A DNA stretch of 64,000 bases. Source: Furfurilactobacillus curtus (GTDB taxonomy: Bacteria; Bacillota; Bacilli; Lactobacillales; Lactobacillaceae). The stretch spans positions 62,001 through 126,000 of the forward strand of contig NZ_BQXO01000002.1 of NCBI RefSeq assembly GCF_045862785.1, read 5' to 3'. Under the pieces are notes generated by a model. That model searched no databases. It was not told where the DNA came from and saw only the letters and a list, made by a program, of their open reading frames with translations. Both the position numbers and the translations under genes were made by a program. This document shows positions 35,494 through 43,319 of this stretch, piece by piece (position 1 is the stretch's first letter; every line of letters starts with the position of its first letter).

Positions 35494-36801
35494 ATGGATT
35501 ATAATGACATGAATAATCAAACAAACGGCGGCCCCCAACCGCACGGGCCTAAACAATCCAATCGTGGATTAGTCAAAGTTGGGATTGTCGCTCTCGTTGC
35601 GGGTTTATTGGGCGGAGGGATCGCTTATGGTGGCGCAAGTGCGATCAATAATGCCAACGGTGGCGATACATCTTATAAAAATGGGACGACTAAGGTGGCG
35701 AATGTCACAGTTAAGACGAACTCTGACGCGACTAAGGCCTTTAGCAAAGTCAAAAATGCGGTTGTTTCTGTAGTTAATCTACAGAAACAATCTTCCAATA
35801 GTGAAAGCGGACTGTATGGTATTTTTGGCGGTGGCTCCTCGTCTAACAACTCTGGCAGCAGTAGCAGTAGTAGTTCTGACAACTCTTTAGAGGCAGCCAG
35901 CGAAGGCTCAGGCGTTGTTTATAAGAAGTCTGGGAACGATGCTTATATCGTGACGAATAATCATGTAGTGTCCGGATCTAGTGCCCTAGAGATCATTTTG
36001 AGTAACGGAAAGAAAATATCAGGTAAGTTAGTCGGAACAGATTCAACGACTGATTTAGCCGTGATTCGCGTTAAAGCAGATGAAGTTTCAACAGTCGCTC
36101 AATTCGGTGATTCGACGGCTATTCAAGCTGGACAATCGGTGCTCGCAATCGGTTCGCCATTGGGATCGCAATATGCGACATCAGTGACCGAAGGGATTAT
36201 TTCAGCGACAAAACGGACGGTGCCTGTCGAAAATGAATCTGGGAACCAAACCGGTGATGCAACGGTTATTCAGACCGATGCGGCGATTAACCCTGGGAAT
36301 TCCGGGGGCGCACTGGTGAACTTAGCTGGACAGGTGATTGGCATTAACTCAATGAAGTTAGCCTCGTCTTCTAGTGGCACGTCAGTTGAAGGGATCGGCT
36401 TTGCGATTCCATCTAATGAAGTGGTTTCTATAATCAACCAACTCATTACGAATGGTAAAGTTGTGCGACCAGCATTAGGTGTCGGTTTGGTAGATCTCTC
36501 TAATGTGGACAGCAACAGCCAATCTAGCACCCTAAAACTGCCAAACAGTGTAACTGGCGGTGTGGTCATCATGAAGGTTTACAGCGGGTCAGCTGCGGAG
36601 AAATCAGGCTTGAAGAAGTATGATGTAATTACCAAGATGGATGGTAAGAAGATCACCTCACAAGCCGATTTACGAGATGTGCTCTATGCCCATAAAATTG
36701 GCGACAAAGTTTCAGTGGAATACTACCGTGATGGCAGTCTTAAAACTGGCACGGTGACATTAAGTGAGAGTACGAGTGATTTAACCAATCAAACAAAGTA
36801 A
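35494..36801 (+). CDS. htrA: HtrA-type surface serine protease
   Basis: Membrane-anchored quality-control protease. It has a short Asn/Gly-rich cytosolic head, one transmembrane helix (about 27-49), a Ser-rich linker, and a trypsin-like domain with His in TNNHVV, Asp in TTDLAVIRV and catalytic Ser in NPGNSGGALVN. One C-terminal PDZ domain follows. The start is uncertain: ATG 35494 or TTG 35488, both unusually far from the strong AGGAGGT at 35464-35470; the nearer GGCGGG may serve. Confidence 0.95.
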   Translation: MDYNDMNNQTNGGPQPHGPKQSNRGLVKVGIVALVAGLLGGGIAYGGASAINNANGGDTSYKNGTTKVANVTVKTNSDATKAFSKVKNAVVSVVNLQKQSSNSESGLYGIFGGGSSSNNSGSSSSSSSDNSLEAASEGSGVVYKKSGNDAYIVTNNHVVSGSSALEIILSNGKKISGKLVGTDSTTDLAVIRVKADEVSTVAQFGDSTAIQAGQSVLAIGSPLGSQYATSVTEGIISATKRTVPVENESGNQTGDATVIQTDAAINPGNSGGALVNLAGQVIGINSMKLASSSSGTSVEGIGFAIPSNEVVSIINQLITNGKVVRPALGVGLVDLSNVDSNSQSSTLKLPNSVTGGVVIMKVYSGSAAEKSGLKKYDVITKMDGKKITSQADLRDVLYAHKIGDKVSVEYYRDGSLKTGTVTLSESTSDLTNQTK

Positions 36802-36804
36802 AAC

Positions 36805-36836
36805 AAAAAAGGTCATCAGTGGATGGCCTTTTTTTA
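36805..36836 (+). terminator. Terminator after htrA
   Basis: AAAAAAGGTCATC pairs with GATGGCCTTTTTTT; it closes the wal operon. Confidence 0.85.
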
Positions 36837-37327
36837 TGCGATAAGGCGTGAAATAGAGTCTGGTTACTTTGTGAATTCGATGATTGTCTGGCGTAATAGT
36901 TTAAACACTATAAATTTTTGGGTAGCTAAAACCCTTGATAAGGTGCATTAAGTCAGGGATAGACAGTGTTTTTGAGCGTGGACACGCCTAACTTCCTTGA
37001 AGAATACAAATAATGATATAACCACGTTTTGTTGTGCAAGATAACGGAATGTGGCGAAAATTGACGCACTTTATGCAGCTTTTTTTGGTAATATGCAATT
37101 AGGCAAAAAGTAAACGAGCTGATGAAGTAAACATGTTATTCGGTCTGTGTTTAATTTTTGTATAGTAAGATTACAAATCCGAATGTTATTTTTTTATGTG
37201 AGTGCTTTTTTCACTTATTGACTAATGAAATCAATGAATAAACCGAACAAAGACGAAATAGAAAAATAAAGTGGTTCGGACGCTAAATTGCAATGATAAA
37301 ATTGTTTTGCACAGAAGTGGAAAAGTA

Positions 37328-37533
37328 TGTGGAAAACTGTGGATAAGTTTGTGAATGCGAAATAAACGCCGAAAAATCGGGATCCAGTTTCCGTGGAAAA
37401 AGTTATCCACACCCTCGAAAAACGAGGTGGATAACTTTCTGTTTTCAGGTTTTTTCGTTTTTAAAATCCTTTTGTATCAGCGTTTTACACGAACGTGTTC
37501 GCTCTGATTCTCCCTGTGGATAACTGTGGATAA
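37328..37533. other. DnaA-box cluster next to an A/T-rich region
   Basis: Four perfect DnaA boxes: TGTGGATAA at 37338-37346, 37515-37523 and 37525-37533, and TTATCCACA at 37403-37411. There are also near matches TGTGGAAAA (37328) and GGTGGATAA (37426). An inverted pair of boxes at 37400-37437 forms a hairpin. The 250 bp upstream (37080-37330) are strongly A/T-rich. This resembles origin or DnaA-regulatory DNA, yet dnaA and dnaN are not in the window. No gene is seen from 36840 to 37669. Confidence 0.85.
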
Positions 37534-37669
37534 CTTTTATTCATTGTGACTAAGTACGTCCGTTAGAATTGCACGAAATGTTTAAACTTTTGGTTACAAA
37601 GATTAAGGAAATCTAAAGCACTCTGCTGGCTTGCCAAATTGTTAGTTGCTTTTTAGTGGGAGGATTCTT

Positions 37670-38149
37670 GTGAAAATTAAGATTATTGGCGTGGGGAAAT
37701 TAAAAGAAAAGTATTTTAAACAAGGGATTGAGGAGTATGCTAAACGGCTAAGCAAGTTCTGTACGTTTGAAATTGTTGAAGTGCCCGACGAAAAAGCCCC
37801 TGAAACCTTGAGTCAAGCAGAAATGGAGCAAGTGATGGCCAAGGAAGGGACGCGGATTTTAGAACATATCAAAGATCGCGAGTATGTTTATGCTCTCGCG
37901 ATTAAGGGCCAAGAACGAACTTCCGAAGCCTTTGCGAAAGAAATTGATGAGCTAAGCACGTATGGCCACTCAGATATTACATTTGTTATTGGCGGTTCGC
38001 TAGGACTAACCCCAGCTGTTTTGAAGCGCGCCGATACACAAATTTCATTCGGGCGGTTTACATTACCGCATCAGTTAATGCGGCTCGTGTTGACGGAGCA
38101 AATCTACCGCGCGTTTATGATTAATGCGGGCAGTCCGTATCATAAGTGA
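37670..38149 (+). CDS. rlmH: 23S rRNA (pseudouridine1915-N3)-methyltransferase RlmH
   Basis: SPOUT methyltransferase of the ribosome large subunit, the homologue of staphylococcal orfX. The start is GTG 37670, five bases after GGGAGGA, giving the standard 159 residues (MKIKIIGVGKLKEKY to the end SPYHK). Its last codons AGT CCG TAT CAT AAG TGA form the attachment site of the SCC-like island. The gene is intact, because insertion regenerates the C-terminus. Confidence 0.98.
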   Translation: MKIKIIGVGKLKEKYFKQGIEEYAKRLSKFCTFEIVEVPDEKAPETLSQAEMEQVMAKEGTRILEHIKDREYVYALAIKGQERTSEAFAKEIDELSTYGHSDITFVIGGSLGLTPAVLKRADTQISFGRFTLPHQLMRLVLTEQIYRAFMINAGSPYHK

Positions 38150-38156
38150 TGCGGTT
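38132..38156. repeat. SCC-like attachment site 1 (rlmH 3' end)
   Basis: A 25-bp sequence, beginning AGTCCG and continuing TATCATAAGTGATGCGGTT, repeated perfectly at 47364-47388. It spans the rlmH stop codon. The left half is rlmH coding sequence and the right half is the cassette end. Confidence 0.95.
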
Positions 38157-38172
38157 TTTTAAAATAGATACG

Positions 38173-38205
38173 AATCGCCTTCCTTGGATGGAGGGCGATT
38201 TTTTT
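38173..38205 (+). terminator. Terminator just after rlmH, within the cassette end
   Basis: AATCGCCTTCC (38173-38183) pairs with GGAGGGCGATT (38190-38200) through one G-U, then a T-run. As it lies right of the attachment core, the island probably supplies the terminator for rlmH. Confidence 0.85.
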
Positions 38206-38304
38206 ATTATTTGAAGTGTACGTAACTTGATTATCGTTTCAAATATATATTATTCAAATGATGTCTGATCATAATCATCATAAAAAATGAAAGGGGCAGA
38301 TAAA

Positions 38305-38622
38305 ATGGATGAACTTAGTATTGCCACTAAGCAAATTAGCGATTATCTCGGCATGGTGGTTGTGGCAAAGGAATTAACGCAAGAATCAGTTGTACTAACA
38401 TCGGATGAAGTGGACGCTGAAATACTAGGAGCTATGCCAATTAGTTTGTTATCGGGATGGGTCATTGTTGATATGTATGAGTCAGACATTGGTGATCAAA
38501 GCGTCATGATTTATTTCATTAGAGAAGCTTCTGGCGTCGGAGATCCCATTGTCGAAGGGTGTGTTGTAAATAACGAAAAGATTATTTGGACTCAGATCCT
38601 TGGTAAAGGAGAGAACGAGTGA
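38305..38622 (+). CDS. Unknown 105-residue protein, island cargo
   Basis: ATG 38305 is eight bases after AAAGGGG; the ATG at 38287 lies before the ribosome site. It is acidic and probably cytosolic, with no motif I recognise (starts MDELSIATKQISDYLG). Its stop overlaps the start of the next gene, so it is translationally coupled to a Mor-like regulator. Confidence 0.7.
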   Translation: MDELSIATKQISDYLGMVVVAKELTQESVVLTSDEVDAEILGAMPISLLSGWVIVDMYESDIGDQSVMIYFIREASGVGDPIVEGCVVNNEKIIWTQILGKGENE

Positions 38623-38858
38623 TGAGGTCCGATTGGTATTCCATTTATCAGGAGATTGCAAGTTTCACTTCAGAAAGTACAACAATTCGGCTTAGTGAGC
38701 ATTTCGGAGGGGAATCAGTCTTTTTTCCGCAGCGCATGATTAGCCCAGAAGGAATGGTCAAAAATGCTCAAATTTTACAGGAAAAAGGCTTGAATCATCA
38801 GCAAATTGCTCATGAGTTAGGGATATCCGTTCGAACCGTCGGACGCTATCTAGGGTGA
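38622..38858 (+). CDS. Small Mor-like helix-turn-helix protein
   Basis: A 78-residue DNA-binding protein. After a short N-terminal part it reads FFPQRMIS and ends with a helix-turn-helix, NHQQIAHELGISVRTVGRYLG. The layout, an aromatic-Pro segment followed by a C-terminal HTH, resembles Mor-type activators and the next gene. ATG 38622 is eight bases after AAGGAGAG. Confidence 0.72.
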   Translation: MRSDWYSIYQEIASFTSESTTIRLSEHFGGESVFFPQRMISPEGMVKNAQILQEKGLNHQQIAHELGISVRTVGRYLG

Positions 38859-38970
38859 CATAAAGGGTGCACAGTTACGTGCAACTCTACATTCATCTAA
38901 GGGTGACCGATGTTTTTCCAATGACTTAATCAAATTGCTATGATGTCATTAGTTCTTTGGAGGATCGCTG

Positions 38971-39252
38971 ATGGGTGATATTGATGAGGATGCGTTGCAA
39001 GATACGTATCAACGGATTGCTAAGGAAATTGGCGTTGAGAATATGTTGAAAATATATCGGTTGTGCCGTGGTGAGCAAATTTCATTTCCACTTCACATGT
39101 ACTCACGAGAACGGGTTATATCAGCCGTTAAAAAGCAATATGACGGTACCAATTTACGTGAGTTGGCCGATAGATACGGTTATTCTCGCCGCTGGCTCCG
39201 ATCAGTTCTAAAGAACAGTTCGCAGCTGGAAACAAATAATAAATTCATTTAG
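38971..39252 (+). CDS. Mor-like transcription regulator
   Basis: A 93-residue protein with IAKEIGVENMLKIYRLCRGE, ISFPLHMYSRERVISAV and a C-terminal HTH (NLRELADRYGYSRRWLRSVL). This matches the Mor transcription activator layout. Two such regulators in a row suggest a regulatory switch for the cassette. GGAGGA precedes ATG 38971, and the gene has its own upstream region of 112 bp. Confidence 0.75.
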   Translation: MGDIDEDALQDTYQRIAKEIGVENMLKIYRLCRGEQISFPLHMYSRERVISAVKKQYDGTNLRELADRYGYSRRWLRSVLKNSSQLETNNKFI

Positions 39253-39263
39253 GGGTGTTTCGT

Positions 39264-40214
39264 ATGAAAAATAATGTGAAGGCCATGTTAGGGACAGTAA
39301 CTGCACTAACAACAAGCTTGTTGATTGGGGCCACGACAACTAGTGCCAATGCTAGTGCTAAATGGCAAGCACGCAGTGTTACACAAATTAAGCAATCAAT
39401 TGATCAAGTTGGTTTTAACAACTATGTCATTCAATGGGGCGACACGCTATCAGGCATTAGTGAAGCAACTGGAGTATCAGTCCCTCAATTGGTTCAGATC
39501 AACCACGCGACCAATGCAGATTTGATCATCGCTGGAACTCATTTGGTGTTTAATGGAAACCAAATGTCGGTGGTTCAAGCAAGCGGTACAGTCACTGGGA
39601 CATATACGGTGACCCAAACGCCAAGAAACACGGCTCAGATCCAAGCTAGTGGTTCATATACTTTGCCTAGTGCAAATGCATCAGCCACAAACACCCAATC
39701 GTCAAATACTTCTGTAACGACAACTACGCCATCGCAGGGATCCACAACTACGTCGAATGGGACAGCAACTTCAGTAGCAACTGGATCAAATGAGGCGGGG
39801 ACTACTACAAATTCTAATCCAGATCAAAATCAAGTTTCTTACGCTGTTAACTACTACTTGGTAACTTCGGATGGTCGAGACATTGTTGGAACAGGCGCAC
39901 TCGGAAATGAGACGAGAACTGCACAAAGTGGCCAATACGTCACTATTAATCCACGAGTTGACGCTGATGGGAATTATCCAACTGAAGGGGCTATATTAGC
40001 TGGCTCAGACGGACCTAATGGACGAGTTGGTGTTTACGGGCAAATTGGGGCAATACCGGACACGAACCTGAACACGCCAGATCGTACACCAGAATCTACA
40101 GACACATTTAATCCAAGCAATTATGCTCAGAGCTTTAACGCGGCAAACGGACAACAAGTTAACTTCTACTACGTACTGAATAAAACCGTTGCAGGTTGGG
40201 GATCCGGGAGGTAA
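39264..40214 (+). CDS. Secreted LysM-domain protein
   Basis: A 316-residue exported protein. It has a signal peptide (about 1-32, ending ANASA), then a LysM domain (about 50-97: YVIQWGDTLSGISEATGV, NHATNADLIIAGTHLVF), a long Ser/Thr/Asn-rich linker and a C-terminal beta-rich domain (about 190-310). LysM binds peptidoglycan, so it would sit on the cell wall. ATG 39264 follows AGGGG. No catalytic domain is recognisable, so its role as cargo is unknown. Confidence 0.85.
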   Translation: MKNNVKAMLGTVTALTTSLLIGATTTSANASAKWQARSVTQIKQSIDQVGFNNYVIQWGDTLSGISEATGVSVPQLVQINHATNADLIIAGTHLVFNGNQMSVVQASGTVTGTYTVTQTPRNTAQIQASGSYTLPSANASATNTQSSNTSVTTTTPSQGSTTTSNGTATSVATGSNEAGTTTNSNPDQNQVSYAVNYYLVTSDGRDIVGTGALGNETRTAQSGQYVTINPRVDADGNYPTEGAILAGSDGPNGRVGVYGQIGAIPDTNLNTPDRTPESTDTFNPSNYAQSFNAANGQQVNFYYVLNKTVAGWGSGR

Positions 40215-40217
40215 AGC

Positions 40218-40523
40218 ATGATTGTTATCTTATTAATTCTGGCGATCGCTGGTGGTGCGTGGTTCGTTCACGCTAAGATGGGGTACTCATGGTCAAAAAT
40301 ACTGACTGGTGCAGGGGTAGCATTGGTAGGCATTGTTGGCTGGGCTTTAAGAACAGAAAGTAACACTAACAAACATTTGCATGAATCAGCAGATCAGGTT
40401 TATAACGCTAGCAATGAACAGCTAGCGAACTGGGCTATGCAAAATGATGATCCAACTCTACGTGATATGGCGGACAGGGAATTACGCAAGCGTCACGGTG
40501 ATAACTGGCGACGATATTTATAA
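40218..40523 (+). CDS. Small membrane protein with cytoplasmic tail
   Basis: A 101-residue protein with two predicted transmembrane helices (about 1-18 and 27-45) and a charged C-terminal tail ending RKRHGDNWRRYL. It starts three bases after the LysM gene stop, so it is co-expressed and may form a unit with it. Family not recognised. Confidence 0.7.
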   Translation: MIVILLILAIAGGAWFVHAKMGYSWSKILTGAGVALVGIVGWALRTESNTNKHLHESADQVYNASNEQLANWAMQNDDPTLRDMADRELRKRHGDNWRRYL

Positions 40524-40537
40524 GTGTGTTGAGAAAG

Positions 40538-40570
40538 GCGAATCTTCAATTGAAGACTCGCTATTTTTTT
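40538..40570 (+). terminator. Terminator after the LysM operon
   Basis: GCGAATCTTC pairs with GAAGACTCGC around a short loop, followed by TATTTTTTT. Confidence 0.85.
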
Positions 40571-40602
40571 GTTTATATGGGTCAACGTTTGGAGGATAAT
40601 CT

Positions 40603-40686
40603 ATGATATTAAAAGATTGGGCAAGAATTGTTTTAAAAGTCACTTCAGTTGTCTGTTTGGAGCTTGTTAAACAACTAGGAAAATGA
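40603..40686 (+). CDS. Possible 27-residue amphipathic peptide
   Basis: ATG 40603 is seven bases after GGAGG and opens 27 codons ending at TGA 40686 (begins MILKDWARIVLKV, ends ELVKQLGK). Hydrophobic and charged residues alternate as in an amphipathic cationic helix. Candidates are a toxin-like or membrane-active peptide. Only the strong ribosome site and the composition support it. Confidence 0.45.
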   Translation: MILKDWARIVLKVTSVVCLELVKQLGK

Positions 40687-40727
40687 CTATTTAGCCAAGA
40701 TAGTTTGGCATGAATGGAGACAACACG

Positions 40728-41771
40728 ATGCAGGAGAAACCAATAAGAACAAGGATGATTGACAGTCTTATAGGGACAAAGATGATTGATATTCTTAAAC
40801 TGGTTCCTTATCCCTTGAAAGTGCCAAAGCATGATGAAAAATTCGACGAGGCAGGCTTCGAGTTAATTTCACTTGCTGAAGCTGATCATCGTGTCCGACA
40901 GCGAGCAGTGAGAGACAGCTTACTATTGCTGAACAAAACATGTTCAAAAAGAAATGGATATGATGTTTACAGACAAATGTTCTCAGATGAAAAATTAAAA
41001 AAATTTACTGAGAATATTATGATTGATGGAGATACTTTAGCGGCCTTCATGATTATTTTAACAACATATACCTTTTGGTCACGAGAGAGCAGTATGCAGG
41101 TGCTCGCGGCTAGAAAAGGGTTAACGTTGCAACAGAAGCGAACCATTTATAATAAGCAAGCGAAAGCTTACTATAATCCTAAACTCACACCAGAACAGTA
41201 TGAACAAGTTATGAATGGCGAGGTTGACGTGAAGACATTATACACGGATCCTGTTTATCAGCGTTTTTTGAGCGTGTATGACTATGTAAAGTCTGAAGTA
41301 GAGTCCAATGAAAATGTAGACAAGAGTATTACAAATCCTTTTTTTGAGTATTTCAGAAGTGCTGACAATTTCAAATTGTTAACAGGTTATGAGGCTACTG
41401 ATAACCTGTTGGCCGAGGTATTACCCCGAGCTGAAACTATTTCTCGATCGGAAAATTCAATACTGGATGCCATCTTTCAGGCTGTCACGCGACCTGGCTA
41501 CGCAATTCATAGTAGCGTGGCCGACAATATCACAGTAATTCAAATGTTTTTATCTCAGGCGTCGCGTCCACAGTTATTTAGATCAATGACACAGTCCTTA
41601 ATACAGGAAAATGATAAGTTGTTTAAGGAACTGTTGACTCAGTCTGAAGCAGTCGGTAAGCGACTCGGTCAGGATCAAATTGAAGTAACGGATAATCCAT
41701 GGCTTCGTGTGTATGAAATTGATTTGCACGAAAAATTAGTCAACTTAAAAAAATTTATTGAGAATAAATAA
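40728..41771 (+). CDS. Unknown 347-residue cytosolic protein, island cargo
   Basis: ATG 40728 is seven bases after GGAGA; the ATG at 40710 lies upstream of it. The product is rich in charged and helical segments, with no transmembrane helix or signal peptide and no motif I recognise (SLLLLNKTCSKRNGYDVYRQ, TPEQYEQVMNGEVDV). It is a monocistronic unit between two terminators, like cargo genes of defence or stress type, but no function can be given. Confidence 0.8.
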   Translation: MQEKPIRTRMIDSLIGTKMIDILKLVPYPLKVPKHDEKFDEAGFELISLAEADHRVRQRAVRDSLLLLNKTCSKRNGYDVYRQMFSDEKLKKFTENIMIDGDTLAAFMIILTTYTFWSRESSMQVLAARKGLTLQQKRTIYNKQAKAYYNPKLTPEQYEQVMNGEVDVKTLYTDPVYQRFLSVYDYVKSEVESNENVDKSITNPFFEYFRSADNFKLLTGYEATDNLLAEVLPRAETISRSENSILDAIFQAVTRPGYAIHSSVADNITVIQMFLSQASRPQLFRSMTQSLIQENDKLFKELLTQSEAVGKRLGQDQIEVTDNPWLRVYEIDLHEKLVNLKKFIENK

Positions 41772-41804
41772 AGTCCGTGGAACTTGATTTCACGGACTTT
41801 TTTT
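41771..41804 (+). terminator. Terminator after the 347-residue gene
   Basis: AAGTCCGTG (41771-41779) and CACGGACTT (41791-41799), followed by a T-run to 41804. Confidence 0.9.
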
Positions 41805-41888
41805 GTATTGTAGGACGATTCATGTAGGGGGTTTTTTCATAGTTGTCACTAATCCTTTGTAAAGAATCTTGCGATCATGTAGTTGTTG

Positions 41889-41913
41889 GTCACATGGAAT
41901 TTATCCATGTGAC
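41889..41913. repeat. Perfect dyad GTCACATGGA-5-TCCATGTGAC upstream of the Rep-ccr operon
   Basis: Two 10-bp arms around the loop ATTTA, about 65 bp before the first gene of the replication/recombination operon. It could be an initiator origin, a regulator operator or an RNA hairpin; no T-run follows, so it is not a terminator. Confidence 0.55.
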
Positions 41914-41976
41914 ACAGCAAACGCTTAGTTAATGGCCATTAAGTTAAGCAATCACATTGACGGAGGATTTTTATTT

Positions 41977-42315
41977 ATGATACCAGAGCAAGAGCTTTTG
42001 GCTAGCGATTGTTACGTTGAGGGCGTTCTCGTAGATTGTAGGGTAATTGATGAATATGTGATCTTTGTTGAGATAGATCCATATAAATGCACCATTTCCG
42101 GACCTGGCTTTGAAAGGATAATCGACAGTTTTGCGTATTATGCGCTGGGCGAGCCAAAAAGATTTCGAGCTTCAATTTCAACGGCTTTCAACTGTCCAGC
42201 CGAAGAGCTGCTAGAACTTAAAGGAAAAAGGGTTGCGTTCGATTTGACTGTGTTGACATCAGCATCCATTATCGGGTATTTCTCTATGACTTCTGCTGGA
42301 GAGGTAACTGAATGA
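41977..42315 (+). CDS. Unknown 112-residue protein, first gene of Rep-ccr operon
   Basis: ATG 41977 is nine bases after GGAGGA; the longer frame from 41932 includes that ribosome site. The product starts MIPEQELLASDCYVEG, is probably cytosolic and beta-rich, and is not recognised. Its TGA overlaps the ATG of the next tiny ORF (ATGA), so the genes are coupled. Position suggests a helper in cassette replication or excision. Confidence 0.7.
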   Translation: MIPEQELLASDCYVEGVLVDCRVIDEYVIFVEIDPYKCTISGPGFERIIDSFAYYALGEPKRFRASISTAFNCPAEELLELKGKRVAFDLTVLTSASIIGYFSMTSAGEVTE

Positions 42316-42428
42316 ATAAGCTTAGAAAGCACAGGAATCCAACAGTCAATGTTCTTTTGAGGACTAACGAACTTAAAACAATTGGTTTTAGTAATACCAG
42401 TGTTTCAGGTGGTGATGACTGTGACTAA
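42312..42428 (+). CDS. 38-residue coupled ORF upstream of rep
   Basis: ATG 42312 is preceded by GGAGAGG at six bases and overlaps the previous stop. The basic 38-residue frame (starts MNKLRKHRNPTVNV) ends at TAA 42428, inside the first codons of the initiator gene. This looks like translational coupling that sets the level of Rep. Confidence 0.5.
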   Translation: MNKLRKHRNPTVNVLLRTNELKTIGFSNTSVSGGDDCD

Positions 42429-43206
42429 CTTGTTGTTGAGATTGGACTTTTTAACGATTAGCTTCCAGCAAGTTAATGCTTTCCAGTTGTTGGGATATTT
42501 ATTTCCGACGATTGGCACGGGATGTTGGGCCGGAAGAAATAGTGGTATTAAGGGTTTTAACCGTCAGCTTACTAACGGAAAGATTCATCTTCATTTTGCG
42601 GCGAGTTCTTTCACAAGTTTACTTGTGATGTCCGGCGAGACGTGTCGGTCTCTTGAGTGTGGTAATTGGTCTTGGCGGTCTTTCTTAGAACGAGTTATTT
42701 CTTGTGGGAGTCGTGGCTTGGCTACATCATTTCGTTTCAAGCGACTTGATGTCGCGGTTGATGAACGAGGATCGTCAATTAGGTTGAAACCTAAGACAGT
42801 CCAGAATTATTTAAGCAAGGGTTTGTTAACCAGTCGATTGCAATCTGTTCGGTTTATCAATGAAAGGAAGATTTCTTCAGGTATCGATACTGGTGTTAGT
42901 TGTTATTTGGGAAAACGAGCCAATGATGCACATGTCTTTATTTACGATAAAGGGCTCGAGCAACAACAGGTGGTAGGGCAATGGTATCGGGTTGAGCTTC
43001 GCTTTAAAAACAATTATTGTAATCAACTTGTTGCTGTTTTACTCAGTGATGACACGTCTTTGGGGAAGTACGTTGCTGACTGGCTAGGGGCGCGTGTACA
43101 ATTTCGCAGTCCTATTGGGGTTTCAGAGATTAGACGCAGAGGTTTAGTTGCTTGGTACGCTCGTTACTTGAAAGAGTTGAGCAAACAAGGCTTGGATTTT
43201 TATTAG
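42415..43206 (+). CDS. Rolling-circle-type replication initiator (Rep_trans family)
   Basis: A 263-residue initiator-like protein. Family landmarks: RLDVAVDE (from Arg110), YLGKRANDAHVFIYDK (with Tyr177) and WYRVELRFKNNYCNQL. These match the Rep_trans/replication initiation factor family (pT181 RepC, Tn916 Orf20), which nicks one strand to start rolling-circle replication. The start may be ATG 42415 or GTG 42421; both overlap the coupled small ORF. It sits just before ccrA, where staphylococcal SCC elements encode the Cch helicase. Confidence 0.78.
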   Translation: MTVTNLLLRLDFLTISFQQVNAFQLLGYLFPTIGTGCWAGRNSGIKGFNRQLTNGKIHLHFAASSFTSLLVMSGETCRSLECGNWSWRSFLERVISCGSRGLATSFRFKRLDVAVDERGSSIRLKPKTVQNYLSKGLLTSRLQSVRFINERKISSGIDTGVSCYLGKRANDAHVFIYDKGLEQQQVVGQWYRVELRFKNNYCNQLVAVLLSDDTSLGKYVADWLGARVQFRSPIGVSEIRRRGLVAWYARYLKELSKQGLDFY

Positions 43207-43220
43207 GTAGGAGTGGTGGT

Positions 43221-43319
43221 ATGGAATCAAATGGTAATCATAGTTTCGATCAAATCGTTCGAGCGTTAGCTGATGCAATTGAACAATTGATCGTGGAGGA
43301 ACAGGAACGTCATGACTAA
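43221..43319 (+). CDS. 32-residue coupled ORF upstream of ccrA
   Basis: ATG 43221 follows GGAGTGGTGG; the acidic frame (starts MESNGNHSFDQIVRALADAI, ends QERHD) stops at 43319, overlapping the ccrA start by eight bases. Good ribosome site and overlap suggest a real coupled peptide. Confidence 0.5.
   Translation: MESNGNHSFDQIVRALADAIEQLIVEEQERHD

Noticed and set aside
37400..37440. Inverted DnaA boxes read as a plain terminator
   Set aside because: There is no gene immediately upstream to terminate (htrA has its own terminator 570 bp earlier), and the arms are DnaA boxes within a larger cluster.
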